DNA of 64,000 bases from Bimuria novae-zelandiae CBS 107.79 (GCA_010015655.1 ML976657.1:1241654-1305653), one strand, 5' to 3'; shown: positions 1 through 11,112, counted from the stretch's first letter. Program-made: numbers and translations. The notes: generated from the letters alone by a model not told the origin.

Positions 1-395
1 CCGTATGCAACACTCTCGATGCTGGACGATTTGTAACAACCACACGACACCTAAGTGTGCCTCTCGCCAATCATCTTCACACCACCAGCTCGCTCGCTCG
101 CTATATTAGTGCTGAGACACCCACCCTCACCGCACGAACCCTATGCGTCCGCACTGTACGTATTTCGACCGCGACGCGAGTCTCGGATACCATTTCATTT
201 CAGCCAATACCAATACATACACCCATCGTCATTAGCCAAAGTACAACACACTATGCATAGTACAAATCACACAACTGCACAACCACCCTCGGTGCCTCTA
301 GCCCCGTTTCCAGAGCGATGCACGCCCAACAGCCAAATATACACATTAGCATCAACCCACAAACCATACACCCTCCTTATCCCGAACACAATACC
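1..395. other. 3' flank of VTC4, no gene seen
   Basis: This stretch lies downstream of the VTC4 stop codon. It is rich in short pyrimidine and CA runs, and its open frames are low-complexity Pro/His/Thr translations without any domain. I see no gene here; it probably holds the VTC4 3' UTR and the edge of the next intergenic region. Confidence 0.6.
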
Positions 396-2943
396 CTACC
401 CCTTCAACCCCCCATTCCATCCGCCCACGCCCAGCCTATACCCGAAGCTAATCGCCACCGCGGAAAACAGGCCCAGACACAACAACGTCGGCCCCACCTT
501 ATCATGATAAGTCACAGCCCGTCTCTGCTTAATCATGTTGACGCGCCAGAGGTACAAGCCAACTGAGTACAGTAGGGCGCAGGTCGCGATGACGGTAAAC
601 GCGCAGGCGGCCGCGAGTGCAAGGCCGTCGCCGAAATTGAGCAGCGTGGCGGCGATGGAGCCAAGGAGGATGCTGAATTCGAGCCAGGAGAGGAATGTGC
701 GCTCGGTGGCGAGCTGGACTTTGGGCTCGACTCGGACGGGGACGTGGATGCCTGTGTCGCCGATTAGTATATTTGTATTTTCATGAATGGGCAGTGAGAG
801 TGAGGTGGGAAGGACGTACGCTTTCCCTTGGGCGCTTTGAAGTGCTTGACCTCGCCGGGTTGTTTCCAGCTGGGCACGCCGAGCTGGAAGCCGCCTTCGC
901 CGACTTCAGTCGCTCTAGGGCGCGGCACGATGGCTATCAGGCCGTTCAGAATGGTATTGCTGAATGCCTTCACCTTCTGCTTGGCGACGAGCGAGCGGTA
1001 CTGCCAGCCACCTTTCCGCCTAGCCTCTTCCATTTCGTCTTCGTCGTCGCTGTCGGAGTCGTAGATAGGGTGATCGCTGTTGTAGAGCTGCTGTGCGGAA
1101 ATGCGTTCCTCGACGTCGAGCGCGTTCGGCCCGTCGCCGTTTTCGATGGTGCCGTAGTCCCGCCGGCGGGCGAGGTCGGTCTGCTCCTGGAGGTCGCGCG
1201 CTTCGCGGAGCTGCTTAAGCTGCTCGTCATCGTGGGCGCCATCGTCAGCAGGAAGGCTCTCCTCATCGTCGCTATCGTCTTCCATGTTACCGCTAGTGCT
1301 AATGTCGTTGCTGGCGCCAGGTCGCTCGATGCCAAACTTGTGGCTGACGGGCTTGCGAATGTCGACGTGCATCTGCGGCGCCCAGTATGGAAGAAGCTTG
1401 ATGCGCTGAGGTTGGAGAGTGGACGTGCCGTGGATGTACTTTGAGAATTTGGGCACGGCTTCGACCAGGTGGGACGATGTGAGGTCGCGGATCCACTGCG
1501 GGGGTTCTTGTCCTGCCTGTGTCTGCAGCTTAACTTCCAGCACGCCGTAGGGGAAGAGCTCGAGATCCTCCTTGGGAAGCTGCTTGAAGGGCCAATCCAC
1601 GCCAATGTCCATCCGCCGCCAATTGTCGCCAGCACGCTGACGGCCGTCCAGGTTGTCTTCACGCGTCATGGCGAGCTCGGTATCTAGCGATATACGCACT
1701 CGGGCGTCGCCGGGGAGCTGAAACGCAGTTCGGTGGTAGAAGGAGCGCGTAACAGGTACAAGGCTGCGGGTGAGAACGCGGTACTGGATCTCCCTTGCCA
1801 GCTGTTCGTCTGAAGCGATGTCTTTCTCGGGCCTCTTGTGCTCCCTGCGCTCTTTCTCAAAGATCTTCTCTGGTGTGAGCTCTCCCCGAAGGTAGGCGTT
1901 GACGTTCTTCTCCTTGAGCTTGAAGCGGGCCTTGACCGACTCCTCGCCCGTCCAGTCCTCACGATGCGTCTTGCGCTCGATGAAAGCCGTATCGGTGGAC
2001 ATGTCTCCGTACCAGCGTATGCGAATCGCTTCGGCACCTTCCGTCTTCTTCAGACGGCCTTCGTACAGCTCCCACGTGTCCGTGTTGTCGAAGTATATGG
2101 ACGAGATGGCGGTATCATCCTCGTGCAATTCCTTGCTGGCGTTAAAAACAAGGACCGGGAGATGCTTCAGAATGATGAGCTTAAGCTCGAGCACGTTGTC
2201 TGGATGCACCCAATACTTGGTCGTCTGGCGCACAAAGTTCTGCTGCTTCCCGCCCGCCGACGAGTCGCCCTTGACCGGGTTGCCACGCGTCCGGACCGTG
2301 TCGTAGAGCTTCGACAACTTGAGCACGTACGCATCGTAGTTGTCCTGGTAGAAGGGCTTCTGCTTGAGGCGGGTAGCGAAGACGGGCTTGAGCGCGAGGC
2401 CGGTGACTTTCTGCGGGGTGTTAGTGCAAGTCGTAGGGAAAGGATGCAGCAGTGGTGACGCACGTCGTGCTTCTTGATGATCTTCTGGAAGCCCGTGTAG
2501 TTGAGCGTCGTGAAGTTGGCCAGGTCGTGAACGTCAGCAATAATGTCGCTCAGATCCTCCTCAAGCAGCTCAAAGTCATCCTCGGACGGCGACTCCTCGC
2601 CCGGCGCCAGCGAGCTGCTGTCAACCTTGCCCACCACCTCGTGGACCTCCTTATCCGACGCAGCTATGCGCCGGACGATCTCCTCGGCCTTGACCTTCTG
2701 GAACGTGTACACCTTGTCCAGCTCACCCTCGAGCTGCTCTACGAAGCTCTGCTCTTCCTTGTGGTCCCACGCGCGCGGCGTCCGCAGCACCGCCTTGAGG
2801 CTGTCATAGTCGATGTAGTTGAAGACCCAGTCGCGGTTCAGCGATTGCCTGAGCTGCTGACCGAATCTGCGAAGCGCCGTCAGCCCTCTTACATCATACA
2901 GGCGCGATATGCAAGGCTGGGGCCGGGGTTATGCGCACCTCAT
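396..2943 (-). CDS. VTC4: Vtc4, catalytic polyphosphate polymerase of the VTC complex
   Basis: Vtc4 makes inorganic polyphosphate from ATP at the vacuolar membrane and passes it into the lumen. Four exons are inferred: 2943-2939, 2866-2464, 2410-820 and 751-396, giving about 784 residues. The first exon is only five bases (ATGAG) and joins to give the SPX start [11 protein letters not shown]. An SPX domain follows (about residues 1-175; the conserved [15 protein letters not shown] helix is visible). The VTC tunnel domain carries the basic motifs [15 protein letters not shown] and LEVKLQTQ. After an acidic linker, the last exon encodes a DUF202-type domain with three hydrophobic segments. Catalytic residues appear intact, which favours Vtc4 over the accessory Vtc2/3 subunits. 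All introns are 53-72 nt with good splice sites. Two Pho4-type boxes upstream suggest phosphate control. Confidence 0.93.
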
Positions 2944-3195
2944 GCTTGGTCAGTTAGGGTAATTGCGAGCCCGGGCGCGTCTACAGCGAGCGGATAAAGG
3001 GTAAGAATGGTTTACAAAGGCTTTACAGAGAAAACGAATTGACTGAAAAGATATTCTCGAGCTAGAGCGAGCGGATCTCCCCGCCCATGCATGAGTTTGG
3101 GTGAGGCTGGCAGTGGCCCAAGCTTTCGATGAGGTCCACGGGTGGGCTTTCCATGCACGATGGGCCGCGGCAGACGAGTGAGAAGGGCCGTTTGG

Positions 3196-3203
3196 CCCAC
3201 GTG
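3196..3203 (-). promoter_or_regulatory. Pho4-type E-box (proximal)
   Basis: On the minus strand this reads CACGTGGG, the high-affinity Pho4 site of yeast phosphate genes. It lies about 250 bp upstream of the VTC4 start. Yeast VTC genes belong to the PHO regulon, so the placement makes sense. The function here is inferred from motif and position only. Confidence 0.55.
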
Positions 3204-3344
3204 CGTGGGTTTCCTCCCTGCAATTCTATCAAAAAAAATTCCTAGACTGTTCACTGCAGCAGGATCTGTATCGTGCAGCGTGGGAGCTGATTGCAGCGAG
3301 TTGGCACCTTGAGGTCACACAATCGCGGGGAGTTTTCTTCCAAG

Positions 3345-3359
3345 CCATTGGCCAATCAG
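3345..3359. promoter_or_regulatory. Back-to-back CCAAT boxes
   Basis: The sequence CCATTGGCCAATCAG holds one CCAAT box on each strand, next to each other. It sits between the divergent VTC4 and Gal80-like genes, so it could serve either promoter through the HAP complex. This is a motif-level call. Confidence 0.4.
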
Positions 3360-3386
3360 ACGCCACTTCCGCATCGGGCAACCGAG

Positions 3387-3394
3387 CACGTGGG
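3387..3394 (+). promoter_or_regulatory. Pho4-type E-box (distal)
   Basis: This is a second exact CACGTGGG, about 445 bp upstream of VTC4 and about 410 bp upstream of the divergent Gal80-like gene. Two copies of an 8-bp site within 200 bp of a polyphosphate synthase gene is more than expected by chance. Confidence 0.55.
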
Positions 3395-3799
3395 CATCCC
3401 GTCCGATACAATATCGGATGCCACACATGCTCTTTCCTCACCACTGCGGTTGTGAGAAGTATCAGAAGAAAACAGTATCAATTATAGATCCCTCTTCACG
3501 ATTCATTTACCCTCCATTTGTATTTCAAAGCACATAATCCTCCTCCGCAAGTCCGCAAAGCCCTCCGCAACTCCTCCGCGACACCTGGCGCAAAGCACCA
3601 CTTCTTCACCACACACCCACACACACTCACTTCGCAGTTCCTAAGCATTCCACTCCTCCGCCATGTCCTCCGCAACTCTTTGTAATCCACCACCTAGCTA
3701 CAACTCAGTATATAAACCACTCACTACAATGTGAACAAACCATCCACCAGCAGCAACATCTCCCATTCTTCTCCTACTCCTCCATCTCCACCATCCACA

Positions 3800-4981
3800 A
3801 TGGCCCCTACAAAAATCGGCTTCATCGGCCTCTCCAGCACCCAATCCTGGGCCGTCTGGGCGCACCTCCCCTACCTCCTCGCCTCCTCCAAATACGAAAT
3901 CGTCGCGCTCTGCAACTCCTCCGTCGCCGCCGCCCAATCCGCCATCTCAGCGCACGCCCTCCCGCCTTCCACAAAAGCCTACGGCTCCCCCTCCGACATC
4001 GCCGTCGACCCAGACGTCGACCTCATCGTGTGTGCCACGCGCGTGGATAAGCACTACGAATGTCTGGTCCCTGCGCTGAAGGCCGGGAAAGATGTTTTCT
4101 GCGAGTGGCCGCTCGCGAGCAATGCAGCGCAGGCGGAGGAGATGCTTGCGCTGGCAAAGGAGAAGGGTGTGAGGACGCTCGTGGGGCTGCAGGCGGGGGT
4201 TAGTCCGGCGATGCGGAAGATGAAGAGCGTGATTGAGGAAGGGAAGATTGGAGAGGTGGTGAGCGCCGTGTTTCATGGGACGCCGACGTTTTTTGGGGGG
4301 AGCGTTTGGGAGGGGCATGGGTATCAGCAGGAGAGGAGTGTGGGGGGGAATTTGGTTAGTATTTATGGTGTGCACTGTGAGTTTACCCCTTCGCTTCCTT
4401 GATATGGGAGACATAAGATTGTTGGGTGAGGGGTGGTATGCTGATCCGCAAAAGCGCTCGAGGCTATTCAGGTGGTGTTGGGTCCGCTCAAGGAAACGAA
4501 TCCCCTATTCTCGATCCAGTTCCCGACGGTCCAGCTCACAGACCACACGGGTGCACCGACGACGACTGTCCAGCGCACCTCGCACGACCACTTCCTCCTC
4601 AACGGCACGCTTGCCTCCGGCGCCGTCCTTTCCTACTCTCTCCGCGGCGGGCCTGCTTTCGATGGCAGCGGTGCTTTCTGGCGCATCTACGGCACGAAAG
4701 GCGCCATCCAGGTCACAGGTCCGGACTCGTACCTTCAAATCGCTGAAGAGAACATATCCATCAAGGTGTTCGAGTATGGAAAGGAAGGATTGGAGGAGCT
4801 GCACGCTGACAAGGACGAGTGGAGCGCGGAGAAGTATTCGCTGTACTGCAAGAATATCGCGCGGTTGTATGAGGGGTTCGCGGATGGGAAGGGAGCGGAG
4901 CAGGGCGTGCTGGGCTGGGAGGATGCGGTGAAAAGGCAAAAGTTTGTGGAGGAGATGTATAAGAAGGCTGGGGTGCAGTGA
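3800..4981 (+). CDS. Gal80-like Gfo/Idh/MocA-family protein
   Basis: Two exons are inferred (3800-4376 and 4455-4981; 78-nt intron), giving about 367 residues. The start chosen is the ATG of MAPTKIGFIGL, because the Rossmann fold begins at once with the dinucleotide-binding turn GFIGLSS. Family landmarks follow: DPDVDLIVCATRVDKHYE, then KAGKDVFCEWPLA, then a C-terminal substrate-type domain starting near LEAIQVVLGPLKETNP. In enzymes of this family the middle motif is usually EKP and its lysine takes part in catalysis; here it is EWP. The yeast regulator Gal80 has the same departure (EWA). The protein may therefore be a ligand-sensing or regulatory member rather than a dehydrogenase. That is inference; an unusual enzyme remains possible. 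Confidence 0.8.
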
Positions 4982-5285
4982 TACGGTTAAAGTATTCGAC
5001 TCCCGCGAAAAGATCTTCAACATTGCGTGGAAGCGAATTGTTGCGCTTACAGATAGACAGTAATTCTCTATTGAAACCGATTCAGATAATGAGAAAAACA
5101 GTACATGATTAAAACAAATTCCATGCAAGTATGCTCCTCCGATTAATTAAACCCAACGCAATCGCCTCATGCCCTGATAAAAACAAAGTCGATGCAAGTA
5201 TCCCCCAACGATAAAACAACGCAAACCGCCGTATGCTCAATAAATCACCCTCTATGCAATCCTCCAGTCTCCACTCCCCTCCAGC

Positions 5286-5320
5286 CTACGCAGAAGCAGT
5301 GTCACTGGGCAGCGTGGCAG
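5286..5320 (-). pseudogene. Severed 3' end of paralogue A
   Basis: These bases continue the reading frame of the Ser/Thr-rich tail at 11.1 kb when the Copia element and one copy of its target duplication are ignored; the frame then ends at a TAG at 5286-5288. In the present genome the tail instead stops at a TGA supplied by the end of the 3' LTR. So the insertion removed about eleven codons from the gene. Confidence 0.7.
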
Positions 5321-5325
5321 GAACG

Positions 5326-5521
5326 TGTGAGGTTTGATGTTTGCCACTGAGCTGATGGCTTGTTTTCCTTTTGTTTGTTTTTGATGTTTGCCACCGAGCT
5401 GATGGCTTATTTTCCTTTTGTTTGCTGTTTGCCAGTTATCTAGGATGTTTGCGCCTGGGTATATAGGAGATAGCTTACCTCTAGTGGCAGAGGGGGATAT
5501 ACATGAGTTATTTGGTTCACA
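5326..5521 (+). repeat. 5' LTR of the Copia element
   Basis: A 196-bp LTR starting TGTGAGG and ending TTCACA. It contains an internal tandem duplication of about 46 bp (two copies of a segment starting GATGTTTGCCAC), and a TATATA box near 5460 that may mark the transcription start. Unlike the interior, it shows almost no RIP-type change. Confidence 0.93.
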
Positions 5522-5535
5522 GTTATGAGCCCGGC
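5522..5535 (+). other. Primer-binding site matching the anticodon arm of initiator tRNA-Met
   Basis: Directly after the LTR comes GTTATGAGCCCGGC. Its complement matches the anticodon loop and stem of eukaryotic initiator tRNA-Met, whose loop is CTCATAA. Drosophila copia and yeast Ty5 also prime from a half-tRNA cleaved in the anticodon loop. This suggests the same priming here rather than priming from the tRNA 3' end. Confidence 0.7.
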
Positions 5536-5636
5536 ATAGTGTTTTGTCGGGCAACTCAGCTATTGCAGTCAGTGATCGCTCTTAGTCGTCTGATCTTTCA
5601 CACATACCATTTGTTTGCCCTCTCCATACAATCACG

Positions 5637-8600
5637 ATGACGGCCGAATTGCAGGCAGCATCCCGAGCGATGGGAGTGATCCTTGAGACGCCCAAGGACT
5701 GGCAAGCTTGGTTATTTTTGCGTAAAGATACAGCGCAACAGCATAGGCTGTGGGAGTATGTAGATCCTAACGTGCCGGAGGTAGATTTAAAGCAATTAAC
5801 AGCGCCTACTCCGCCAGAGCTAAAAGACGCGTTGCCACGCGTAAGGGTAAATAGGGAACTAATCCCTATACTAGTAAATTACACTAAGTAAGATCTTAAC
5901 GATAAAGGGTTTACGCGCTACTAATTCTTATATTAAAGGTATAAGTAAGATCTTCTAGTATTTAAGCGTTAGTAAAGAGCGCTTGCTTTTTTTAACTCTA
6001 AAATAGCGCGCACTATATATTAACGTAACCTATACTTACTATAGGGTAAGGATACTACTTATAAATATCTAGTTACCTTTAAGGCCTACTTATTACTTAC
6101 GATAACTATAATTAAGCGCGAACTAAAAGAGAAGTATTACTAATTATACGTGCTACTAAGGGATAAGAGTATAGAGATTTAGCTAAGGGACTAGCTTAAT
6201 ATAATAAGGTAGGCGTATACAGTTTCGCTGTTAGACGTCGCGGATAACTAATTAGTAGAGGATTTTTTAGTAGCTATTAAAGTAGTAGATTTAAAGTATA
6301 GAGCGTCTACGCTAGTAAGTTATCTTAAGTAATAGTGCACTAGCTAAATAATTACTCTATTATTAAAAAATAAGATCGCGACGTACAAGGACTACTTATA
6401 AATAACTTAACCTAGGGCCCTTTAACTTACGGTAATAACAGGAGAGCTTTAAGTAGCAAAGACTATCTAAGAGTTAGATAAAGATAGCTCTAATAATAAG
6501 GGCAAGAGCTACTTGTGTAGATTTCGCCACTAGTAGGAGAACTACTATCACTTTAACTTATATGCTAAAGGCAGGCGCGTAGACTTTAAGGATAAAAAGT
6601 CTATATAAGAGCGTATTAAGAAGGCTTATAAGGATAACGCTAGCTTAAAAGAGAAGGTAGAAGAGTACCTAGGCAAATAGCGTAAGCGTAATAATATAAA
6701 TATTAAGAAAATAATTATAGTAGACGACGGCAAAGCTCCTACTGCTCTAGCTACTTATATAGCTAATTTTACAATAGAGGCTGTCCTTGTAGATAATAAC
6801 TCTCTACTATTTAGAGATCTCGAAGTCGCAGCTATCGCAGAGGGTGACAGTTTATAAGACTACTAGATTCTAGACCTAGGTAGTAATACTTATATTATTA
6901 ACTTAGAGGACTAGGTAGGCTAGAAAAGGCAACGTAAGGAGCACGATAGTAAGACTATTATTACTAAAGTAAGTTATATTCTAGTAGAAGCCTAAGGTAA
7001 AGTCAGCCTCTCTATCCGTACGCTGTCTAGTGTTAAGAGTTTAGCACTTACTTATGTCGCTTTTATACTAGGCTTCTTAATAAGCGTTATAGGCCTAGGC
7101 CGCTGTCGTAATGTAGGCATTTACTTTAACTCTAGTAGAGACGTTTTATATAGGAGCTTAGGGGTAATTACTTATTTAGAGTACTAGCGGGGCTACTAGT
7201 TGCTTAACATTAAGACAAGTAAGCGACTAAAGAAGCTAATATTATTTACCTTTATAATAAGGATAGCGCTATTAAAGATACTAAAACCTACTTAGAAACT
7301 TAGCGCGAAGCTTGCTTATGCTATATAAGGTTATTTATTAAAAGAGGTAATTTAACACTTATAAGATAATATAGTTAGCGTTAAAGTAATAGACGTCGAG
7401 CAACAGGACCTTAATTGCTAGGTTTATTATAAGGCGAAGCTTACGTAGTAGGTGTCTAGGCGTACGCTAGTAGATATAGTAGAGCGCCTATTTTATTATA
7501 TTACTATTAACGTTTTATAAATCTGCAAGCACGGAAAGCTCTACTATAATCGCGATAGGTATACTACTTATGCAGTGGACAAGTACTTTAAAAAGAATAA
7601 GGTAGAAATAACTAAGATAAGAAACGCTGGAGAGTTGCGTCCCTAGCTACTTAGTATAATTTGGCAGATCTAGAGGCAGTTTAATTACGACGTAATTGTT
7701 ATAAAAGCTAATAACAAGAAAGAATTTAGGTTTAAAAGTCTTTATAATAAATTAGGAATACGCTTAGAGCTACGGGCATTAGACACACTAAAGTAGAATA
7801 GTAGCGCTAAAATAGCTAAAAAGACGCTTAGCACAAGGGCGAGAGCGCTAACGTTATAGGCTAACTTACCTAAGAAGCTAGCAAACAAGATATATAAGAT
7901 AGTAGGGTACTTACTTAACTGTATACTAATAAGGTCGTTAGGCTAGAAAACTCTATATAAGATTGTCTAGAGACACAAGCCTATCGTCTCCTATATATGG
8001 CCTATTAGTTATTAAGCATACGTATTAAATAAACACCTGCTAAAGGCTATAAAGACGCAGTCTAGGGCTCTTATTAGCTATCTTATAGGGTATAATTTAA
8101 CTAATATCTTTAGGATTTAGCTACTAATAAAGGACCAAGTTGTTTGCGTAAGAGACGTTATTTTTAACCTAAGTCATTTTTATAAAGGTAGTAAAGATAG
8201 GTATAACGCGCAAGCTATTGCGAGATCTATTAAGCTATTAGATATGCTAGAGATGCTAAATAAAGATAATTTTAAAGTAGAAAACTTACTAATAACCTAG
8301 TAAGCGCGAGCGCGTACATTACTCTAATAATTAACTACGTCTAATAGGGGAGTTCTCTCCTAAGTTAAGTATAGAGTAGATAAGAAGGCTTTCGTAATTA
8401 CTAAGCAAGTTAAAGAGATATAGCGTATAGTAGATGCTCTATTTTGTGACATATTATGCCTGGTAGCTAGAAATCTGGATAATTAAGGCGACAACGTTAT
8501 TCTAGACAAATAAATTTAAACGCTAGAAAACGAATTAAAGCAAGATAAGGCTTAATTATAGTAGTAGCTTAGAGGTAAGGAGGATTTAGTATTAAGGGAA

Positions 8601-10620
8601 AGAGTCTTAGCATAAGAAGATAAAGATACTTAATTTTTTAACGCGCACTTAATACTGCCTTTATCTACTTAGTAACTAGTTATAAACTATTCTGCGACTA
8701 AAATACTAGACTGTATGCCTAATAGGCATACGAATAATGCTCCTTAGCGTTAAAACCTTAATTTTTTAGAGGAAAATATCGTTTTAGGCAGGCATAAGCG
8801 TAGGCTAACAAACTATAATAATCCTTAGTTACATGCGGTGATTTTTAGCGCTAGGCACGTTAATAAATATCTCTATACTTTTATAACTTTAATAAACGTT
8901 AAGCAAGGCTAAAATGGCGGATTTAGCTTTCTTAATAACTAGCGACTTTATAGGAGCTAATTACTACCTAAACTAAAGTCTATATACTAGCTAAAGTATT
9001 ACTGATTTAGCAAGCAGTTTATAGAGGCCGTTTAATAAGAGTATTACTAGGTGTGGGATAAGGGCTGTTTCTATAAGATAAAGATAACTAAAAAGATAGC
9101 GGTTAAGCAAGGTATTAAGGTACTCCCGCTTATATAGGTATTTAATTATAAGTTCGACGAGGATGGCTATCTTTACAAGTTTAAGGCGCGGCTTGTTATA
9201 CGAGGAGACCTTAAGGAGTAGTATAGAGATACTTACGTAGTAACACTGGTAGCACGAAGTTTTTAGGCCCTACTAGTAATTATTAATAAGTTTAACCTAG
9301 AGCTTTAGTAGTATAACGCGCCTAACGCTTTCTTAAACGCCCTACTTAATTATAAGCTCTTAGTAGAGACCCTAGATATCTTTAATAATAATAGCGAGTT
9401 CCTAGAGGTCTTGCGCGCTCTATATAGTTTAAAGGAGTTAGCACTACTCTAGTATAAAGATTTCTATTACATAGTTAAGAAATTAGGCCTTAAGCGTGTC
9501 CTAGGGTTCCTATGCTTATATACAAATAATTACCTTATATTATTTATCTTTATTAATAATATTATAATCGCCTACTATTATAGTAACTAACGCTTGTTCG
9601 ACAGCATTGCTAGTAAGCTTGTTAAACACTACAACTTAAAGATAATAAGAGAACTTACATAGTTCCTAGGCGTATAAGTACTTTGAGACAGAAAGCAGCG
9701 CAAGATTTAGTTATTATAAGATAAGTATATTAATAAGGTTACTTATTAATTTAATGTAAAGCTAGAGGGTAAGACGCTAGAAGCTCTATTACTATAATAC
9801 GTAAATAACTTGCAGGCTTTTATAGAGGAGCCTAATGCTAAATAATAAACGTATTACTAGTAATTAGTTAGTAGCTTAGTATATATTACTTACTAGACGT
9901 GTCTAGATATTACGCGCTCGCATATTATTTTAGCATGTTACCTTACTAATCCTGGGTAGTTACATGTATAGTACGCACTTAAGGTGTGGGTCTATCTCCT
10001 AGCAACAAAGTACTACGCTCTCTAGGGTAGTAGTAACAACGGCGACGGCGCCATCAAAATCCTCGCTAGAGGTAACCTTAATCCTGTCTTTTATAAAGTA
10101 TTAGACGCGTTGTATGCGGACGTTATAGAGACACGCTAGAGTAGCTATAGCTATCTCTTCTTATTATATAATTTGCTAGTTAATTAGAGATCTATAGTGT
10201 AAAGGACTGTTAGTAAGTTAATAATAGAGATAGAGCTACTTGCTCTATTAACCACTAGATTATAACTTTAGGAATAGTTACGCTTTTTTAAGGGGATTAG
10301 TTTTAAGCTAAATAAGACGCCGGTTATTATATGTAATAACTAGCAAATAGTAGGTATTATTAATAAGTAGGAAGACTGCCTAAAAACGAGTATTAAACAC
10401 GTGGACATACACTAGATGTGGATCCGTTAAGAAGTAGAGGTAGGACAACTCTATGTAAGATAGGTGCTAACAACTAAGATGCTAGTAGACGGGCTTACAA
10501 AGTTGCTCTTAAAGCAGAAACATGCGGAGTTTGTAAGGCAGCTCTATCTCGTGGATCTCCGTAGACGATTTGTCGGGAAAAACGTTAAGTAAAAAGCTCA
10601 ACACCATAAAATCTGGCGAT
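5637..10620 (+). pseudogene. Copia gag-pol remnant
   Basis: The first 84 codons (5637-5891) stay open and look like the start of a fungal Copia Gag, with the typical W.AWL and LWEYVDP pattern. After that, stops occur every few codons. Translated relics still show the integrase C-terminal region (about 7.9-8.2 kb), an RVT_2 reverse transcriptase (about 9.1-9.7 kb, with the catalytic YVDD box reduced to a YINN-like form) and an RNase H-like end. The damage is C-to-T and G-to-A in CA/TG context, as RIP produces. The element cannot encode its own proteins. Confidence 0.88.
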
Positions 10621-10698
10621 AGCCACTTTTGCGGGTACGTCTACGGCTTTATATACAGGGCGATTGCCCCTCCAGCATGTGGGAGGTGCGAGGGGGTG

Positions 10699-11112
10699 TG
10701 TGAGGTTTGATGTTTGCCACTAAGCTGATGGCTTGTTTTCCTTTTGTTTGTTTTTGATGTTTGCCACCGAGCTGATGGCTTATTTTCCTTTTGTTTGCTG
10801 TTTGCCAGTTATCTAGGATGTTTGCGCCTGGGTATATAGGAGATAGCTTACCTCTAGTGGCAGAGGGGGATATACATGAGTTATGTCGCGGTGGGCCGAA
10901 CGGCTGGTGCGCAGTAGAAAAGATTGTGGAATTCTTCTGCTGGAGGGTGTACTATCTAGAAGCTACCGAGTATGTATGTGTACGAGCGTAAACATCGCTA
11001 GTCCCAGATAGGTGTAGCCCTCTCAGAAAGGTGAGTGGCAACTAAGCAAGGGTAGGAGTAACCATCTCATTGAGTAAGAGCCATTAAACCGTCACAAGTT
11101 ATTTGGTTCACA
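10699..11112 (+). repeat. 3' LTR of the Copia element, carrying a nested insertion
   Basis: This copy matches the 5' LTR except for one base and a 218-bp gain (a 212-bp element plus the duplicated AGTTAT). The nested insertion happened after the LTRs formed, because the 5' LTR keeps the empty site. The LTR ends TTCACA at 11112 and is followed by the GAACG target duplication. Confidence 0.92.
10885..11096 (+). mobile_element. 212-bp short non-autonomous element nested in the 3' LTR
   Basis: The insert is flanked by the direct repeat AGTTAT (10879-10884 and 11097-11102), and the uninterrupted 5' LTR proves the empty site. It begins GTCGCGGTGGGCCGAACGG and ends AACCGTCACA. The start resembles the 5' arm and A box of tRNA-Leu/Ser type genes, which would fit a tRNA-derived SINE; I found no convincing B box. 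Its two ends match those of the 60-bp elements at 19.1 and 30.8 kb. It carries no coding sequence. Whether it is a SINE or a MITE is not settled. Confidence 0.82.

Larger units (their letters stand above)
5326..11112 (+). mobile_element. Complete Ty1/Copia LTR retrotransposon, interior RIP-degraded
   Basis: The element is bounded by direct LTRs (5326-5521 and 10699-11112) and by a perfect 5-bp target duplication GAACG (5321-5325 and 11113-11117). The 5' LTR is 196 bp. The 3' LTR is also 196 bp once a nested 212-bp insertion and its 6-bp duplication are removed. The two LTRs differ at one visible position (TGA versus TAA near their 5' ends). Domain relics in the interior run gag, integrase, reverse transcriptase, RNase H, the Copia order. 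A primer-binding site abuts the 5' LTR and a purine-rich tract (about 10681-10696) lies just before the 3' LTR. From about 5.77 to 10.6 kb nearly every CpA/TpG has become TpA, so no long reading frame survives. The insertion truncates a gene on the minus strand. Confidence 0.95.
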
